From assembly GCF_003634705.1 (NCBI RefSeq), contig NZ_RBWU01000002.1:496001-560000 (forward strand): a DNA stretch of 64,000 nt. The letters run 5' to 3'. The position numbers were made by a program, and so were the translations under genes. The notes under the pieces are model-generated. The model saw nothing but the letters and a program-made list of their open reading frames with translations, was not told the DNA's origin and ran no database searches. This DNA is from Actinomadura pelletieri DSM 43383 (GTDB taxonomy: Bacteria; Actinomycetota; Actinomycetes; Streptosporangiales; Streptosporangiaceae). Positions 25,623-33,963 of the stretch are shown piece by piece (position 1 is the stretch's first letter; every line of letters starts with the position of its first letter).

Positions 25623-28600
25623 TCGAGCGGCTCGTCGAGGTCCTGCGGGCGCTCGACCCCCAGCCGACGGCGGAGGAGACGGCCGACGCCCTCTGGCTCG
25701 CCGAGTGGTTCCGGGCGCATGAGGGCCCGGTGCGCCCGGCCTCCGAACGCCCCGGTGAGCCGGACGGGAACGAGCCGCCGCGCTCACCGCCGACCGCCCG
25801 TCCGGCCGACCCGCCGGGGGCGCCGGAACGCGAACCGTCGCCGCCGCACCCCGTGGAGGCGGGCCTCTACCTGACCGGGCAGGAGGTGCCGGCCGCGTCG
25901 TTCCCCGTGCGGATGCCCGCGATGCTGGCGATCTCGCGGACGCTGCGGCTGTCGCGTGCCCTGCGACCGTTGCGCGCGACCGTCCCGTCCCTGACCCGCG
26001 GGCATCTCGACGAGGAGCAGACGGCGCAGCGCATCGCCGAGACGGGCGTGTGCGAGCCCGTGCTCGTCCCCGCGCGGGAACGCCGGTACGACCTGGCGCT
26101 CGTCGCGGATGTCGGCGCGTCGATGGTCGTCTGGCGCCGGACGGTCGAAGAGCTACAGGCCCTGCTCCACCAGCTCGGCGCGTTCCGTGACCTGCGCACG
26201 TGGTACCTGGACACCGACGGCCCGCGGCTGTCGCTGCGCACCGGCTCCGCCTTCGGCGTCGGCGCCGACCGCGACCCGGCCGAACTGGTCGACCCGACGG
26301 GACGGCGCGTCACCCTCGTCGTCAGCGACTGCATCGGCACCGCCTGGCGGGACGGCCGCGCCGCCGCGCTGCTCGACCGGTGGGGCAGGGCGGGGACCGT
26401 CGCGATCGCCCAGCCGCTTCCGCAGCGTCTGTGGCGGCGGACCAGGGCCGCGGTCGAGCAGGTGCGTTTCAGCGCGTCGGGGCCCGCGGTCGCCAACGAG
26501 CTGCTCGGCGTCGCGCGGGCTCGGTTCCAGCCGCCGGACGACCGCCCGGCGGGCATCGCGATCCCCGTGGTGGAACTGAGCGAGCGTTGGCTGCGGTCGT
26601 GGGCGAACATGATCGCCTTCGGCGGCCGGAACGTCATGGGCGCCGCGCTGTTCACCGGACGACCCGTCGCGCACGTCCCGGCCGCCGACGACGAGTCCGA
26701 GGTGCTGTCGGCGGAGATGAAGGTGAAGCGGTTCAGGGCCTCGTCGTCGCCCACGGCGTTCAGGCTCGCCACCTTTCTGGCGGCGGCCCCGCTGCAGCTG
26801 CCCGTCATGCGACTCGTCCAGCGGGCGATGCTTCCGGCGTCCACGTCCGCCGACCTGGCCGAGGTCTTTCTCAGCGGGCTGCTCCGGATGGACGGTCGTC
26901 CGGCGGGTGGCGGCGAGGAGGAGATCGCGTACGAGTTCCATGACGGCGTCCGGGAGGTCCTGCTCCAAGGGTTGCGCAGACGCGAGGTGTACCAGGTGCT
27001 GCGCGCGGTGTGGGAGGTCGTCCGCGACCGGATCGGCTCGTCCATGGACTTCCCGGCGCTGCTCGCCGCGGTGGCCAGCGGAGAGGCCCGTCTCCCGCCC
27101 GACCTGCCGTTCGCGCAGGTGGCGCCGCAGGCGTTGATGGGGCTCGGTGGCCCCTACCGGGAGCTGGCCAGGAAACTGACCGCGGGTGACGCGTCGCCCG
27201 CCGCGTCCCGCGACCAGATCCCGCTCACCCGGTCGGCGGACCGGACGTCCGCGACCGGCGGGCACGGGGGCATCGAGCGCGCCCCGCTGCTCCGCAGCGG
27301 GCTCCCACCGCGCAACCGCCATTTCACGGGACGCGACCGGTTGCTCACCGACGTCCACGAGGCGCTGCGTGACGGGATGGCGGCGCTGCTGCCGCACTCC
27401 GAATCGGCACTGGGCGGCGAAGGCAAGTCCAACCTGGCGGTGGAGTACGCCTACCTCCACGCCGACGACTACGACCTGATGTGGTGGGTGCCGGCCGAGC
27501 AGACGACGTCCGCCCGAGCGGCGCTGGCGCTGCTCGCGCGGCAGCTCGGCATGCCGATGAGCGACGACATCAAGGACACCGTGGACGGCGTGCTCAGAGC
27601 TCTGCGCGACGGCCGGCCCTTCCGCCGTTGGCTGCTCATCTACGACAACGCCCGGGACCCGGAGCAGGTGTTCCCCCTGACCCCGCTGTCGGTAGGCGGC
27701 GGTGACGACGGCGACACGGGTCCGGTGCCCGGAGGCCATGTTCTGGTGACGTCCCGCGACCGCGGCTGGGAACGGCACGCGACCGTGGTGGACGTCGGGG
27801 TCTTCGAACGGCCGGAGAGCATCGCCCTGCTCCGCCACCTGGTGCCGCACCTGCCGGAGCCGGAGGCCGACATGCTCTCCGCACGCGTGGGCGACCTGCC
27901 GCTGGCGGTCTGGCAGGCGGCCGCGTGGCAGGTGGTCACGGGCGGCACCGCCGAGGAGTATCTCCAGCTCTTCGACCGGCGACTCGCCGAGTTCGCCGCC
28001 TCGGACAAGGTGAGCGACCTGCCCGCTCCGCTGGCCGCGGGTGCCAGCCTGAACCTCGATCTGCTCCGTGCGTCGAACCCCGTCGCGGGCCTGCTGCTGG
28101 AGTTGTGGGCGGTGTTCGATCCCGAACCGGTGTCCAGCGCGCTGCTGGCGGCGGGGCGAACGACGGCGCTGCCCCCGGAGCTCGCGGGACTGCTGGCCGA
28201 CGAGGACCGGCTTCGCGACGCGATGCGCGACATCTCCCGGTTCTCCCTCGCCCGGTTCGACGAGGAGACGGGCAGCCTTCAGGTCCATCGGCTCGTCCGG
28301 GCGATCCTCGACGACCGGCTCGGGGAGGACGGGCGGCGACGCGTCCAGGCCCGTGTCCACGCCATCCTCGTCGCGGCGACGCCGGACGAGCGACCGGAGG
28401 TGGAGTCCACCTGGGAACGCCGCGCGCAGATCACGCCGCATGTCGTGCCGTCCGGTGTCTTCGACGCCGACGAGTTCGCGATCCGGCTCGTGGGCATCGA
28501 CCAGGCGAAGTTCCTCTACCAGTCCGGGGAGTACGAGGGCAGCCGGCGGCTGGCGGACATCGCGCTCGACCGGTGGCGCGAGCGCTACGGCCCCGACGAC

Positions 28601-29782
28601 GACGCCGTGCTCGACATCTCCCGTGTCCTGGCGAACGCCCTGCGGGGGCTCGGCGACAGCCGGGCGGCCGCCGATCTCAGCGAGGACAACCTCGCGCGGA
28701 CCCGCAGGAAGTTCGGCGCCGACCACGCGCAGACGCTCTTGGCCGCCACCGCATTCGGCGCCGATCTGCGCTTTCGTGGCGAGTTCCGGCGGGCCCACGA
28801 TGTCGATCTCGACGCCTGGCGGCGCATGCGGCAGCTCTACGGGGACGACCACTCAGACACCCGGCTCGCCGCCACGAACCTCGCCGTCGACCTCCGGATC
28901 CTGGGAGAGTTCCAGAAGGCGCACGACATCGACCTGGACGTGTGGCGAAGAGAGAACCAGTCCTATCGCCAACGCTTCCGCGCGACCCATTGCTACGCCC
29001 GGGATCTGCACGCCCTAGGGCTGTACGGGCGTGCGCACGGGTTGGAGGCGGCGAGCCTGGCGAATCTGCGGCCCGTCCTCGCCCCCGGCCACGCGATGGT
29101 CCTGCAGGCGAAGATGAGCCACGCGGGCACGCTGCGCAAGCTCGGACGGTACGGGGAGGCGCATCGCCTGGCCACCGAGACGTTCGCCGCCCATGCCCGC
29201 CGCTTTCGGGAGGAGCATCCGAACCGGCTGGCCAGCAAGGTCTGTCTGGCGCTCACCACGAACGCCGTCGGACGCCCCGACGAGGCGCTGCGACTTCTCG
29301 ACGAGGCGTTGGAGGGGTACCGCCGGGTGATGGGGGAGCGGCATCCCTTCGTCCATGTCTGCGCGGTGAACCGGGCGGCCGTCCTGCGGCGGCTCGCGGA
29401 GGTGTACGCGGCGCACGAGGCAGACCGGACGGCCCGCTCCCTCCTCGCGGACGGCATCCTCGGCCCCAACCACTTCTATACGCTGTGCGCCACCGTGGGG
29501 CTGGCCAACGACTTCTACCTGCTCGGGGAGTTGGACGCCGCGGTCCGGCTGCTGTCCGAGGCCTGGGAGAAGGCGACCGTCTCTCTCGGCGAGCGGCACC
29601 ACTACTCGCTGGTCGTCGCGCTCAACCTCGCCCGTGCTCGCGAGGGGACGGGTGAGGGCGACCAGGATGTCGATCCGATCCTGGCGTCGCTGGAGGAGGT
29701 GCTCGGTCGGGACCATCCGGACGTGTCGGCCGCCCGACGCGGCGAACTGCTCGAATGCGACATCGAGCCCACCGCGCTGTGA
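25619..29782 (+). CDS. FxsT-like giant: SAV_2336/vWA-like domain + NB-ARC + TPR (copy 2)
   Basis: 1387 aa from ATG 25619. Residues ~1-90 are a proline-rich linker. Residues ~100-480 form the SAV_2336-type domain with a vWA-like core (YDLALVADVGASMVVWRRTVEEL); the MIDAS motif is DVGAS rather than DxSxS. The NB-ARC domain starts near residue 555 (RNRHFTGRDRLL) and has the P-loop ALGGEGKSN, in which the first glycine is alanine, and WLLIYDNARDP. From ~850 to the end are kinesin-light-chain-like TPRs. This is the usual architecture of the tetratricopeptide protein of FxSxx-COOH systems, and here it also serves as the vWA member of the VMAP/MoxR set. It is convergent with the second radical SAM gene, 12 bp apart. 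Confidence 0.9.
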   Translation: MIERLVEVLRALDPQPTAEETADALWLAEWFRAHEGPVRPASERPGEPDGNEPPRSPPTARPADPPGAPEREPSPPHPVEAGLYLTGQEVPAASFPVRMPAMLAISRTLRLSRALRPLRATVPSLTRGHLDEEQTAQRIAETGVCEPVLVPARERRYDLALVADVGASMVVWRRTVEELQALLHQLGAFRDLRTWYLDTDGPRLSLRTGSAFGVGADRDPAELVDPTGRRVTLVVSDCIGTAWRDGRAAALLDRWGRAGTVAIAQPLPQRLWRRTRAAVEQVRFSASGPAVANELLGVARARFQPPDDRPAGIAIPVVELSERWLRSWANMIAFGGRNVMGAALFTGRPVAHVPAADDESEVLSAEMKVKRFRASSSPTAFRLATFLAAAPLQLPVMRLVQRAMLPASTSADLAEVFLSGLLRMDGRPAGGGEEEIAYEFHDGVREVLLQGLRRREVYQVLRAVWEVVRDRIGSSMDFPALLAAVASGEARLPPDLPFAQVAPQALMGLGGPYRELARKLTAGDASPAASRDQIPLTRSADRTSATGGHGGIERAPLLRSGLPPRNRHFTGRDRLLTDVHEALRDGMAALLPHSESALGGEGKSNLAVEYAYLHADDYDLMWWVPAEQTTSARAALALLARQLGMPMSDDIKDTVDGVLRALRDGRPFRRWLLIYDNARDPEQVFPLTPLSVGGGDDGDTGPVPGGHVLVTSRDRGWERHATVVDVGVFERPESIALLRHLVPHLPEPEADMLSARVGDLPLAVWQAAAWQVVTGGTAEEYLQLFDRRLAEFAASDKVSDLPAPLAAGASLNLDLLRASNPVAGLLLELWAVFDPEPVSSALLAAGRTTALPPELAGLLADEDRLRDAMRDISRFSLARFDEETGSLQVHRLVRAILDDRLGEDGRRRVQARVHAILVAATPDERPEVESTWERRAQITPHVVPSGVFDADEFAIRLVGIDQAKFLYQSGEYEGSRRLADIALDRWRERYGPDDDAVLDISRVLANALRGLGDSRAAADLSEDNLARTRRKFGADHAQTLLAATAFGADLRFRGEFRRAHDVDLDAWRRMRQLYGDDHSDTRLAATNLAVDLRILGEFQKAHDIDLDVWRRENQSYRQRFRATHCYARDLHALGLYGRAHGLEAASLANLRPVLAPGHAMVLQAKMSHAGTLRKLGRYGEAHRLATETFAAHARRFREEHPNRLASKVCLALTTNAVGRPDEALRLLDEALEGYRRVMGERHPFVHVCAVNRAAVLRRLAEVYAAHEADRTARSLLADGILGPNHFYTLCATVGLANDFYLLGELDAAVRLLSEAWEKATVSLGERHHYSLVVALNLARAREGTGEGDQDVDPILASLEEVLGRDHPDVSAARRGELLECDIEPTAL

Positions 29783-29794
29783 GACCGCCCGGGG

Positions 29795-31015
29795 TCAGCG
29801 GCTCGACGTCGACGACGCGAGTTCCAAGTCACGCTGGACGGTGCGTCCGATGTGGTTGATGAGCGCCAGCAGGTCGGGGCAGTACACCGAAGGGTTCAGG
29901 AAACCGGTTCCCTTCCGGTATCGGTGCGCGTAGGCGCCGCCACCGCAGATGTCACGAACCGCGCACTTCCCGCAGGTGACGGGTAAGGCAGCCCGTCCGA
30001 TCTGGCGGGCGACCACGCCCGGGTGCCACAGCGCGTCGTCGAAACGGTGGTCGAAGACGGTGAGACCGGTCTCCGGGGCGCCGTCGTAGGACGTCTTCAG
30101 CGTGTCGACCTGCTGGAGTGTTCCGTCGGTGTCGACGACGAGCATGGTGACCGGTGTGAGCCCGATGTTCTCGCTGCGGCTCCCCCCGCCCAGCAGCAGA
30201 TTGACGATCTCCTCGAACAGCCGGACGCCGGTTTCCTTCCGGGGCGCGTGATACCAGCGGTCGAACACCGCGATCAGCCATTCGGCGTAGGGAGCGTCGT
30301 CCACGGCGGTGCGGCGGTGGGGCGGAGGGGCCGACCAGGTCCCGTGCGGCAGCAGGAAATCGACGCGCGGTGGACGCGTCTCCAGCAGAGCCTCGTACGT
30401 TCGGATCGGGTCGTTGTCGAGGTCGACCGCGCAGAGCAGCCCCCGGTACAGCGGCCGATGCGAGGTCGCGAGCCGGTTCAGGCCGCGCATGACCTCGGCG
30501 TGGCTGCCGCGCCCGTTCGCGCGGCGCCGATGCCGGTCATGCCCGGCACGGTCGCCGTCGAGACTGACGGACACGCCCACGTCGTGGTCCGCCAGCATCG
30601 CCAGCATCGATTCGGTGAGCAGGACGCCGTTGGTCTGGGTGCTCACCTCGACCTCGCACCCGGACGGCACGGACGCGCGGAGTCGTTCGATGGTCGCGGC
30701 GATCGTCGTCCGTCCGGCCAGGAGCGGCTCGCCGCCGTGCAAGACGACGGCCACGCGGGGGAGCGCATGGTCCCGTGCGTGCTCGCCCAGCCGCTCGGCC
30801 GTGGCGTCGACCACATCCGGTCGCATCACGGTCGGCCGCGTACGCCACGTCTGGTCCGCGCTTTCGTAGACATAACAGTAATCACAGGCCAAATTGCAGC
30901 GACCATGAATCTTGAGCACGAACTCAGAGAAGGGCCTGGGACACCAACCGCCGGCAACAAGAGCGGGAATGTCAAGGCCGGAAAACGGCCATTCGCCGGT
31001 TCCGGCGCCGGGCAT
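29795..31015 (-). CDS. FxsB-like radical SAM/SPASM peptide maturase (copy 2)
   Basis: 406 aa from ATG 31015, whose A is the last base of the precursor stop (TGATG), so translation is coupled. The radical SAM motif is RCNLACDYCYVYESADQ near residue 30, with VAVVLHGGEPLLAGR and GVSVSLDGDRAGHDRHR after it. The SPASM-like C-terminus has VTCGKCAVRDICGGGAYAHR and NPSVYCPDLLALI. It closely resembles copy 1 at 14968. The family forms cyclophane crosslinks on a C-terminal aromatic motif of the cognate peptide. Precursor and maturase form a two-gene minus-strand unit divergent from the cyclase-like gene. Confidence 0.92.
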   Translation of the reverse strand: MPGAGTGEWPFSGLDIPALVAGGWCPRPFSEFVLKIHGRCNLACDYCYVYESADQTWRTRPTVMRPDVVDATAERLGEHARDHALPRVAVVLHGGEPLLAGRTTIAATIERLRASVPSGCEVEVSTQTNGVLLTESMLAMLADHDVGVSVSLDGDRAGHDRHRRRANGRGSHAEVMRGLNRLATSHRPLYRGLLCAVDLDNDPIRTYEALLETRPPRVDFLLPHGTWSAPPPHRRTAVDDAPYAEWLIAVFDRWYHAPRKETGVRLFEEIVNLLLGGGSRSENIGLTPVTMLVVDTDGTLQQVDTLKTSYDGAPETGLTVFDHRFDDALWHPGVVARQIGRAALPVTCGKCAVRDICGGGAYAHRYRKGTGFLNPSVYCPDLLALINHIGRTVQRDLELASSTSSR

Positions 31016-31233
31016 CAGGGGTGGTGCCAACCGCGGTCGAGACGACTGTCGAAGCCGGCCTCGGTGACTCCCGTGCCGCGCCGCTCCGCGTTGCGGCGCC
31101 GCAGCGCGTCGGTCAGCGCCTTGCCCGCGCCCGCGTCCACGCGGTCGGTTTCGACGGCAAGGCACCGGATCGTCTCGATGGAGAAGGCGCGGCCGTTGAA
31201 GCTTGTTACACCATTGTCATGAGTGACCGGCAC
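31015..31233 (-). CDS. FxsA-like RiPP precursor with FDS core and WHHP tail
   Basis: 72 aa from GTG 31233, preceded by GAGGGGGAGA. The leader is SFNGRAFSIETIRCLAVETD followed by a helical Arg-rich part. The end reads GFDSRLDRGWHHP. FDS is the F-x-S motif crosslinked in FxSxx-COOH peptides, but here FDSRL is not C-terminal: DRGWHHP follows, giving a second possible aromatic motif W-H-H. The stop overlaps the maturase start codon by one base. The gene is too short for most gene finders; the case rests on the coupling, the ribosome site and the F-x-S motif. Confidence 0.85.
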   Translation of the reverse strand: MPVTHDNGVTSFNGRAFSIETIRCLAVETDRVDAGAGKALTDALRRRNAERRGTGVTEAGFDSRLDRGWHHP

Positions 31234-31462
31234 AGCCGTCTCCCCCTCTTGTTCGCCGTCCGAAAGCGTTGTGGTTTTTGATCGGCTCAGAGACAGCCTC
31301 GCGCCGCAACGTGACGATCATAGGGATCGGACACCCCCGGGACAAAGGAATCGCCGGGATAACACCCGGGAATTTTGCGGACGCCCTTGCCGCCCGTGGG
31401 GGCGTCGAGGACGCTGGGGGAGGACGGGCCCGGGGGAGCGGCGCCGGAAGGGAGAGCGGCCG
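31234..31462. promoter_or_regulatory. divergent promoter region of precursor/maturase and cyclase-like/Crp operons
   Basis: A 229-bp gap with AT-rich patches (GTTGTGGTTTTTGATCGG, GGGAATTTTGCGG). CCCGGGA...CGGGATAACACCCGGG contains repeated CCGGG blocks near 31337-31372 that could form a hairpin or an operator. Both flanking units start here, and a Crp-type regulator is encoded in the right-hand one, so it is the natural place for its binding sites; I see no perfect TGTGA-type palindrome. Confidence 0.4.
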
Positions 31463-32473
31463 ATGGGACGAGAGGTGACGCGCACGGCCACGGGCGGACG
31501 GCCGCCGCAGGGGGCCGCCACGTTCTTCCTGTGTGATGTCGCGGGGTTCTCTGACGCCGCGCGCGCCGATCCGGTGCGGGTGCGGGTGCGGAAGGCGATG
31601 TACGAGGGGCTCGACCAGAGCCTGGCGGTCGCCGGGGTGCGCCTGGACGACTGCTACCACGAGGACCGCGGGGACGGCGTGATGGTCATCCTGCCACCCC
31701 ACATCAAGGTCGAGTCACTGCTGACGGGCGTGATCGATCGGCTGCGCTCGGAGGTGCGGCACCACAACGAGGCGTCGAGCGAGGCCGCGCGGATGCGGCT
31801 GCGCGTCGCCGTCAACGTGGGGGAGGCCGAGTCGGACGGACGCGGGATCGTCAGCACCGCCCTGACGCACACGTTCCGGTTACTGGACGCCGCCCCGCTG
31901 AAGGACGCGGTACGCGAGGCCGACACCGGCATCGCGGTGATCGTGTCGCGGCGGGTCTACGACGATGTGGTCCGCCACGGCCGCGGGCAGGTCGATCCCG
32001 GTGACTACTACCGGGTGCGGGTCGAGGTCAAGGAGACCGTCGACGAGGCGTGGGTCATGGTGCCGGGCGTGCGACCGGTGGTCCCGCCACCCCGCAGCCC
32101 GGCCTCCGGCAGTCCGGCGGTGCCGGAGCGGGACGCGGAACTTCCCGGCAACGCGACCGCGCCGCCGCCGGAGCCGTCCATGGCCCAGAAGTTCCAGACC
32201 GTCGAAGACCTGCTGGAGATCCCCCGCCTCCGCACCGAACGCGGCCGTGACCAGCTCGTCGGGGCGTTGTCGGCGGACATCGCGGGCGCCGTTCCCCGGT
32301 CGGGGGAGGCGCGGCCCGACCTGTTCGCCATACTCCAGACCTGTCTGGACTACCCCGGCGGGCTGCAGCAACTTCTCCAGGCGGTCCAAGGGTTCGTGGG
32401 GGAGTCGTTGGCGGTGCGCCGCCTGGAACAGTCGATCGCGGGCATGCTCCGTCCGCCACGGGACGACCGCTGA
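31463..32473 (+). CDS. class III nucleotidyl cyclase-like protein with C-terminal EAD2 adaptor
   Basis: 336 aa from ATG 31463 after GGGAG. Residues ~15-195 have the class III cyclase fold: TFFLCDVAGFSDAAR (first metal Asp), YHEDRGDGVMVILP (second metal Asp) and LRVAVNVGEAESDGRG. In the later motif STALTHTFRLLD the transition-state Arg is kept but the usual Asn is Thr, so activity is uncertain. A proline-rich linker leads to residues ~250-332, EDLLEIPRLRTERGRDQLV ... LQTCLDYPGGLQQLLQAV, an effector-associated domain 2 like that on the VMAP protein at 23088. It probably couples a nucleotide-type signal to the VMAP system by EAD2-EAD2 contact. First gene of an operon with Crp. Confidence 0.85.
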   Translation: MGREVTRTATGGRPPQGAATFFLCDVAGFSDAARADPVRVRVRKAMYEGLDQSLAVAGVRLDDCYHEDRGDGVMVILPPHIKVESLLTGVIDRLRSEVRHHNEASSEAARMRLRVAVNVGEAESDGRGIVSTALTHTFRLLDAAPLKDAVREADTGIAVIVSRRVYDDVVRHGRGQVDPGDYYRVRVEVKETVDEAWVMVPGVRPVVPPPRSPASGSPAVPERDAELPGNATAPPPEPSMAQKFQTVEDLLEIPRLRTERGRDQLVGALSADIAGAVPRSGEARPDLFAILQTCLDYPGGLQQLLQAVQGFVGESLAVRRLEQSIAGMLRPPRDDR

Positions 32474-32480
32474 TCCGGCG

Positions 32481-33143
32481 ATGCACCGAGAGCAGGAATC
32501 CGCGGACGTGTGGAAACGGGCCTGGGCGACGCTGGTCGAGGAGGGCGTGGAGCAACGGTTCCACGCGGGTGACACCCTGCTCCACCAGGGCGATCGTCCA
32601 TCGCACGTTCTTCTCCTGCTGGCGGGCAGGGTGAAGGCGCTGCTGACCCTCCCGGACGGGCAGGTGCTGCTGCTCGCCGTCCGCGGGCCGGGTGAGCTGC
32701 TCGGCGAGATGGCGGTTCTGGGCCGGGACGACCGGTCGGCGACGGTCATCGCGGTCGATCCGTGCGTCACGCGCGTCCTGTCCGCGGACCGGTTCCGGGC
32801 GCTGGTGCAGAAGTCGGGCGTGGAGCAGGAGTTGCTGCGCAGGGCGATGCGGCGACTGCGCGAGGGGGAGGAGTGGCGGGCCGAGACGGCGGCGCTGCCC
32901 GCCGGGCCCCGGGTGGTGCGCGCGCTGCTGCGGCTCGCCGTGCCGGGCGGGGACGGGCCGCCGGGCGTGGGGCTCGGCCAGTCGGAGATCGGCCAGGCGG
33001 TCGGCCTGTCCCGCGGCGTCGTCGCGGCCGAACTGGCGCGGCTCCGGGAGCAGGGCGTCATCGCGACCGAACGCGGCCGGACCGTCATCGTCGATCTTCC
33101 CCGGCTCCGCGCCCTGGCCGCATCGGGACGCGGAAGTGTCTGA
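32481..33143 (+). CDS. Crp/Fnr family transcriptional regulator
   Basis: 220 aa from ATG 32481, 7 bp after the upstream stop, so co-translated. The N-terminal cyclic-nucleotide-binding domain has GDTLLHQGDRPSHVLLLLAGRV and the phosphate-binding cassette GELLGEMAVLGRDDRSATV with both the Glu and the Arg of cNMP-binding members. The C-terminal winged helix is GLGQSEIGQAVGLSRGVVAAELARLREQGVI. No cysteine cluster of the Fnr type. The intact cassette together with a cyclase-like gene on each side suggests a local second-messenger circuit. Confidence 0.92.
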   Translation: MHREQESADVWKRAWATLVEEGVEQRFHAGDTLLHQGDRPSHVLLLLAGRVKALLTLPDGQVLLLAVRGPGELLGEMAVLGRDDRSATVIAVDPCVTRVLSADRFRALVQKSGVEQELLRRAMRRLREGEEWRAETAALPAGPRVVRALLRLAVPGGDGPPGVGLGQSEIGQAVGLSRGVVAAELARLREQGVIATERGRTVIVDLPRLRALAASGRGSV

Positions 33144-33210
33144 ATTCTGACACTGCGTTCCCCAGGTCATGGGCAAGGTGGGGGCATCTGTTCCCGACCG
33201 GAGAGTGCCC

Positions 33211-33963
33211 ATGGATGACTTCCGCGCCGTTCTCGTCGTCGACGCCGAGAGGTTCAGCGCTCATCGCGACGTCGATCTGCCGGACGTCCACAAGGAGATC
33301 CGGGAGGTCCTGGCCGTCGCCTGCGCGGACAGCGGGCTGCGCGGTATATGGGACAACGTCAAGTTCAAGGAGAGCACGGGGGACGGAATCCTCGCGGTGC
33401 TTCCGCACGAGGCGGTGCCCGCGCTCATCGACCCGTTCCCGCGGCGCCTCCAGAGCGCCCTGGCCGAGAGCGCCCCGAGGTTACGGGCGCGTGGGCTGCG
33501 GCTCCGGCTGCGGGTCGCCCTGCACGTCGGGCTCGTGGACGACGAACGCGTCGACGCGCCCGGCATCTCCACCGCCGTCATCGACACCTGCCGCCTGCTC
33601 GACTCCGCGCCGTTGCGACGCGCCCTCGACCGCAGCGACCCGGAGGTCACCTTCGCCGCCCTACTGATCTCCGAGGACCTGTTCACCGCGTACGTGCGGG
33701 GCGGACGGAGCAGCCTGCGCGAGAGCCAGTTCGAGAAGGTCCAGGTCCAGGTGAAGCGGTACGACCGGTCGGCCTACCTCTACGTGCCCGTTCCGTCCAG
33801 GACTCAGCGGCCGGACGAGGACGACCCGCCCGCCGAGAAGCGCGCCGCGCCCCCGCCCCCGCCGTCGGGGACGTCCATCAGCGGCATCACGATCCCCGGC
33901 GACGGGACACAGAACGCCTTCGGGAACACGGTCGGCGGAGACCTGCGCCAGGACCGCCGATGA
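33211..33963 (+). CDS. cyclase-like protein with C-terminal amyloid-type signalling motif
   Basis: 250 aa from ATG 33211 after GGAGAG. The N-terminal ~195 residues are a divergent class III cyclase-like domain (RAVLVVDAERFSAHRDVD, STGDGILAVLPHEAVP, LRLRVALHVGLVDDE) with both metal Asp residues but Ile at the usual Asn position of the last motif (VIDTCRLLD). After a Pro-rich linker the end is SISGITIPGDGTQNAFGNTVGGDL. GDGTQNAFGNTV (residues 230-241) is repeated almost exactly at the start of the next protein. Such a C-terminal-effector/N-terminal-STAND pair is how bacterial amyloid signalling motifs are arranged. Overlaps the next gene by 4 bp. Confidence 0.82.
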   Translation: MDDFRAVLVVDAERFSAHRDVDLPDVHKEIREVLAVACADSGLRGIWDNVKFKESTGDGILAVLPHEAVPALIDPFPRRLQSALAESAPRLRARGLRLRLRVALHVGLVDDERVDAPGISTAVIDTCRLLDSAPLRRALDRSDPEVTFAALLISEDLFTAYVRGGRSSLRESQFEKVQVQVKRYDRSAYLYVPVPSRTQRPDEDDPPAEKRAAPPPPPSGTSISGITIPGDGTQNAFGNTVGGDLRQDRR

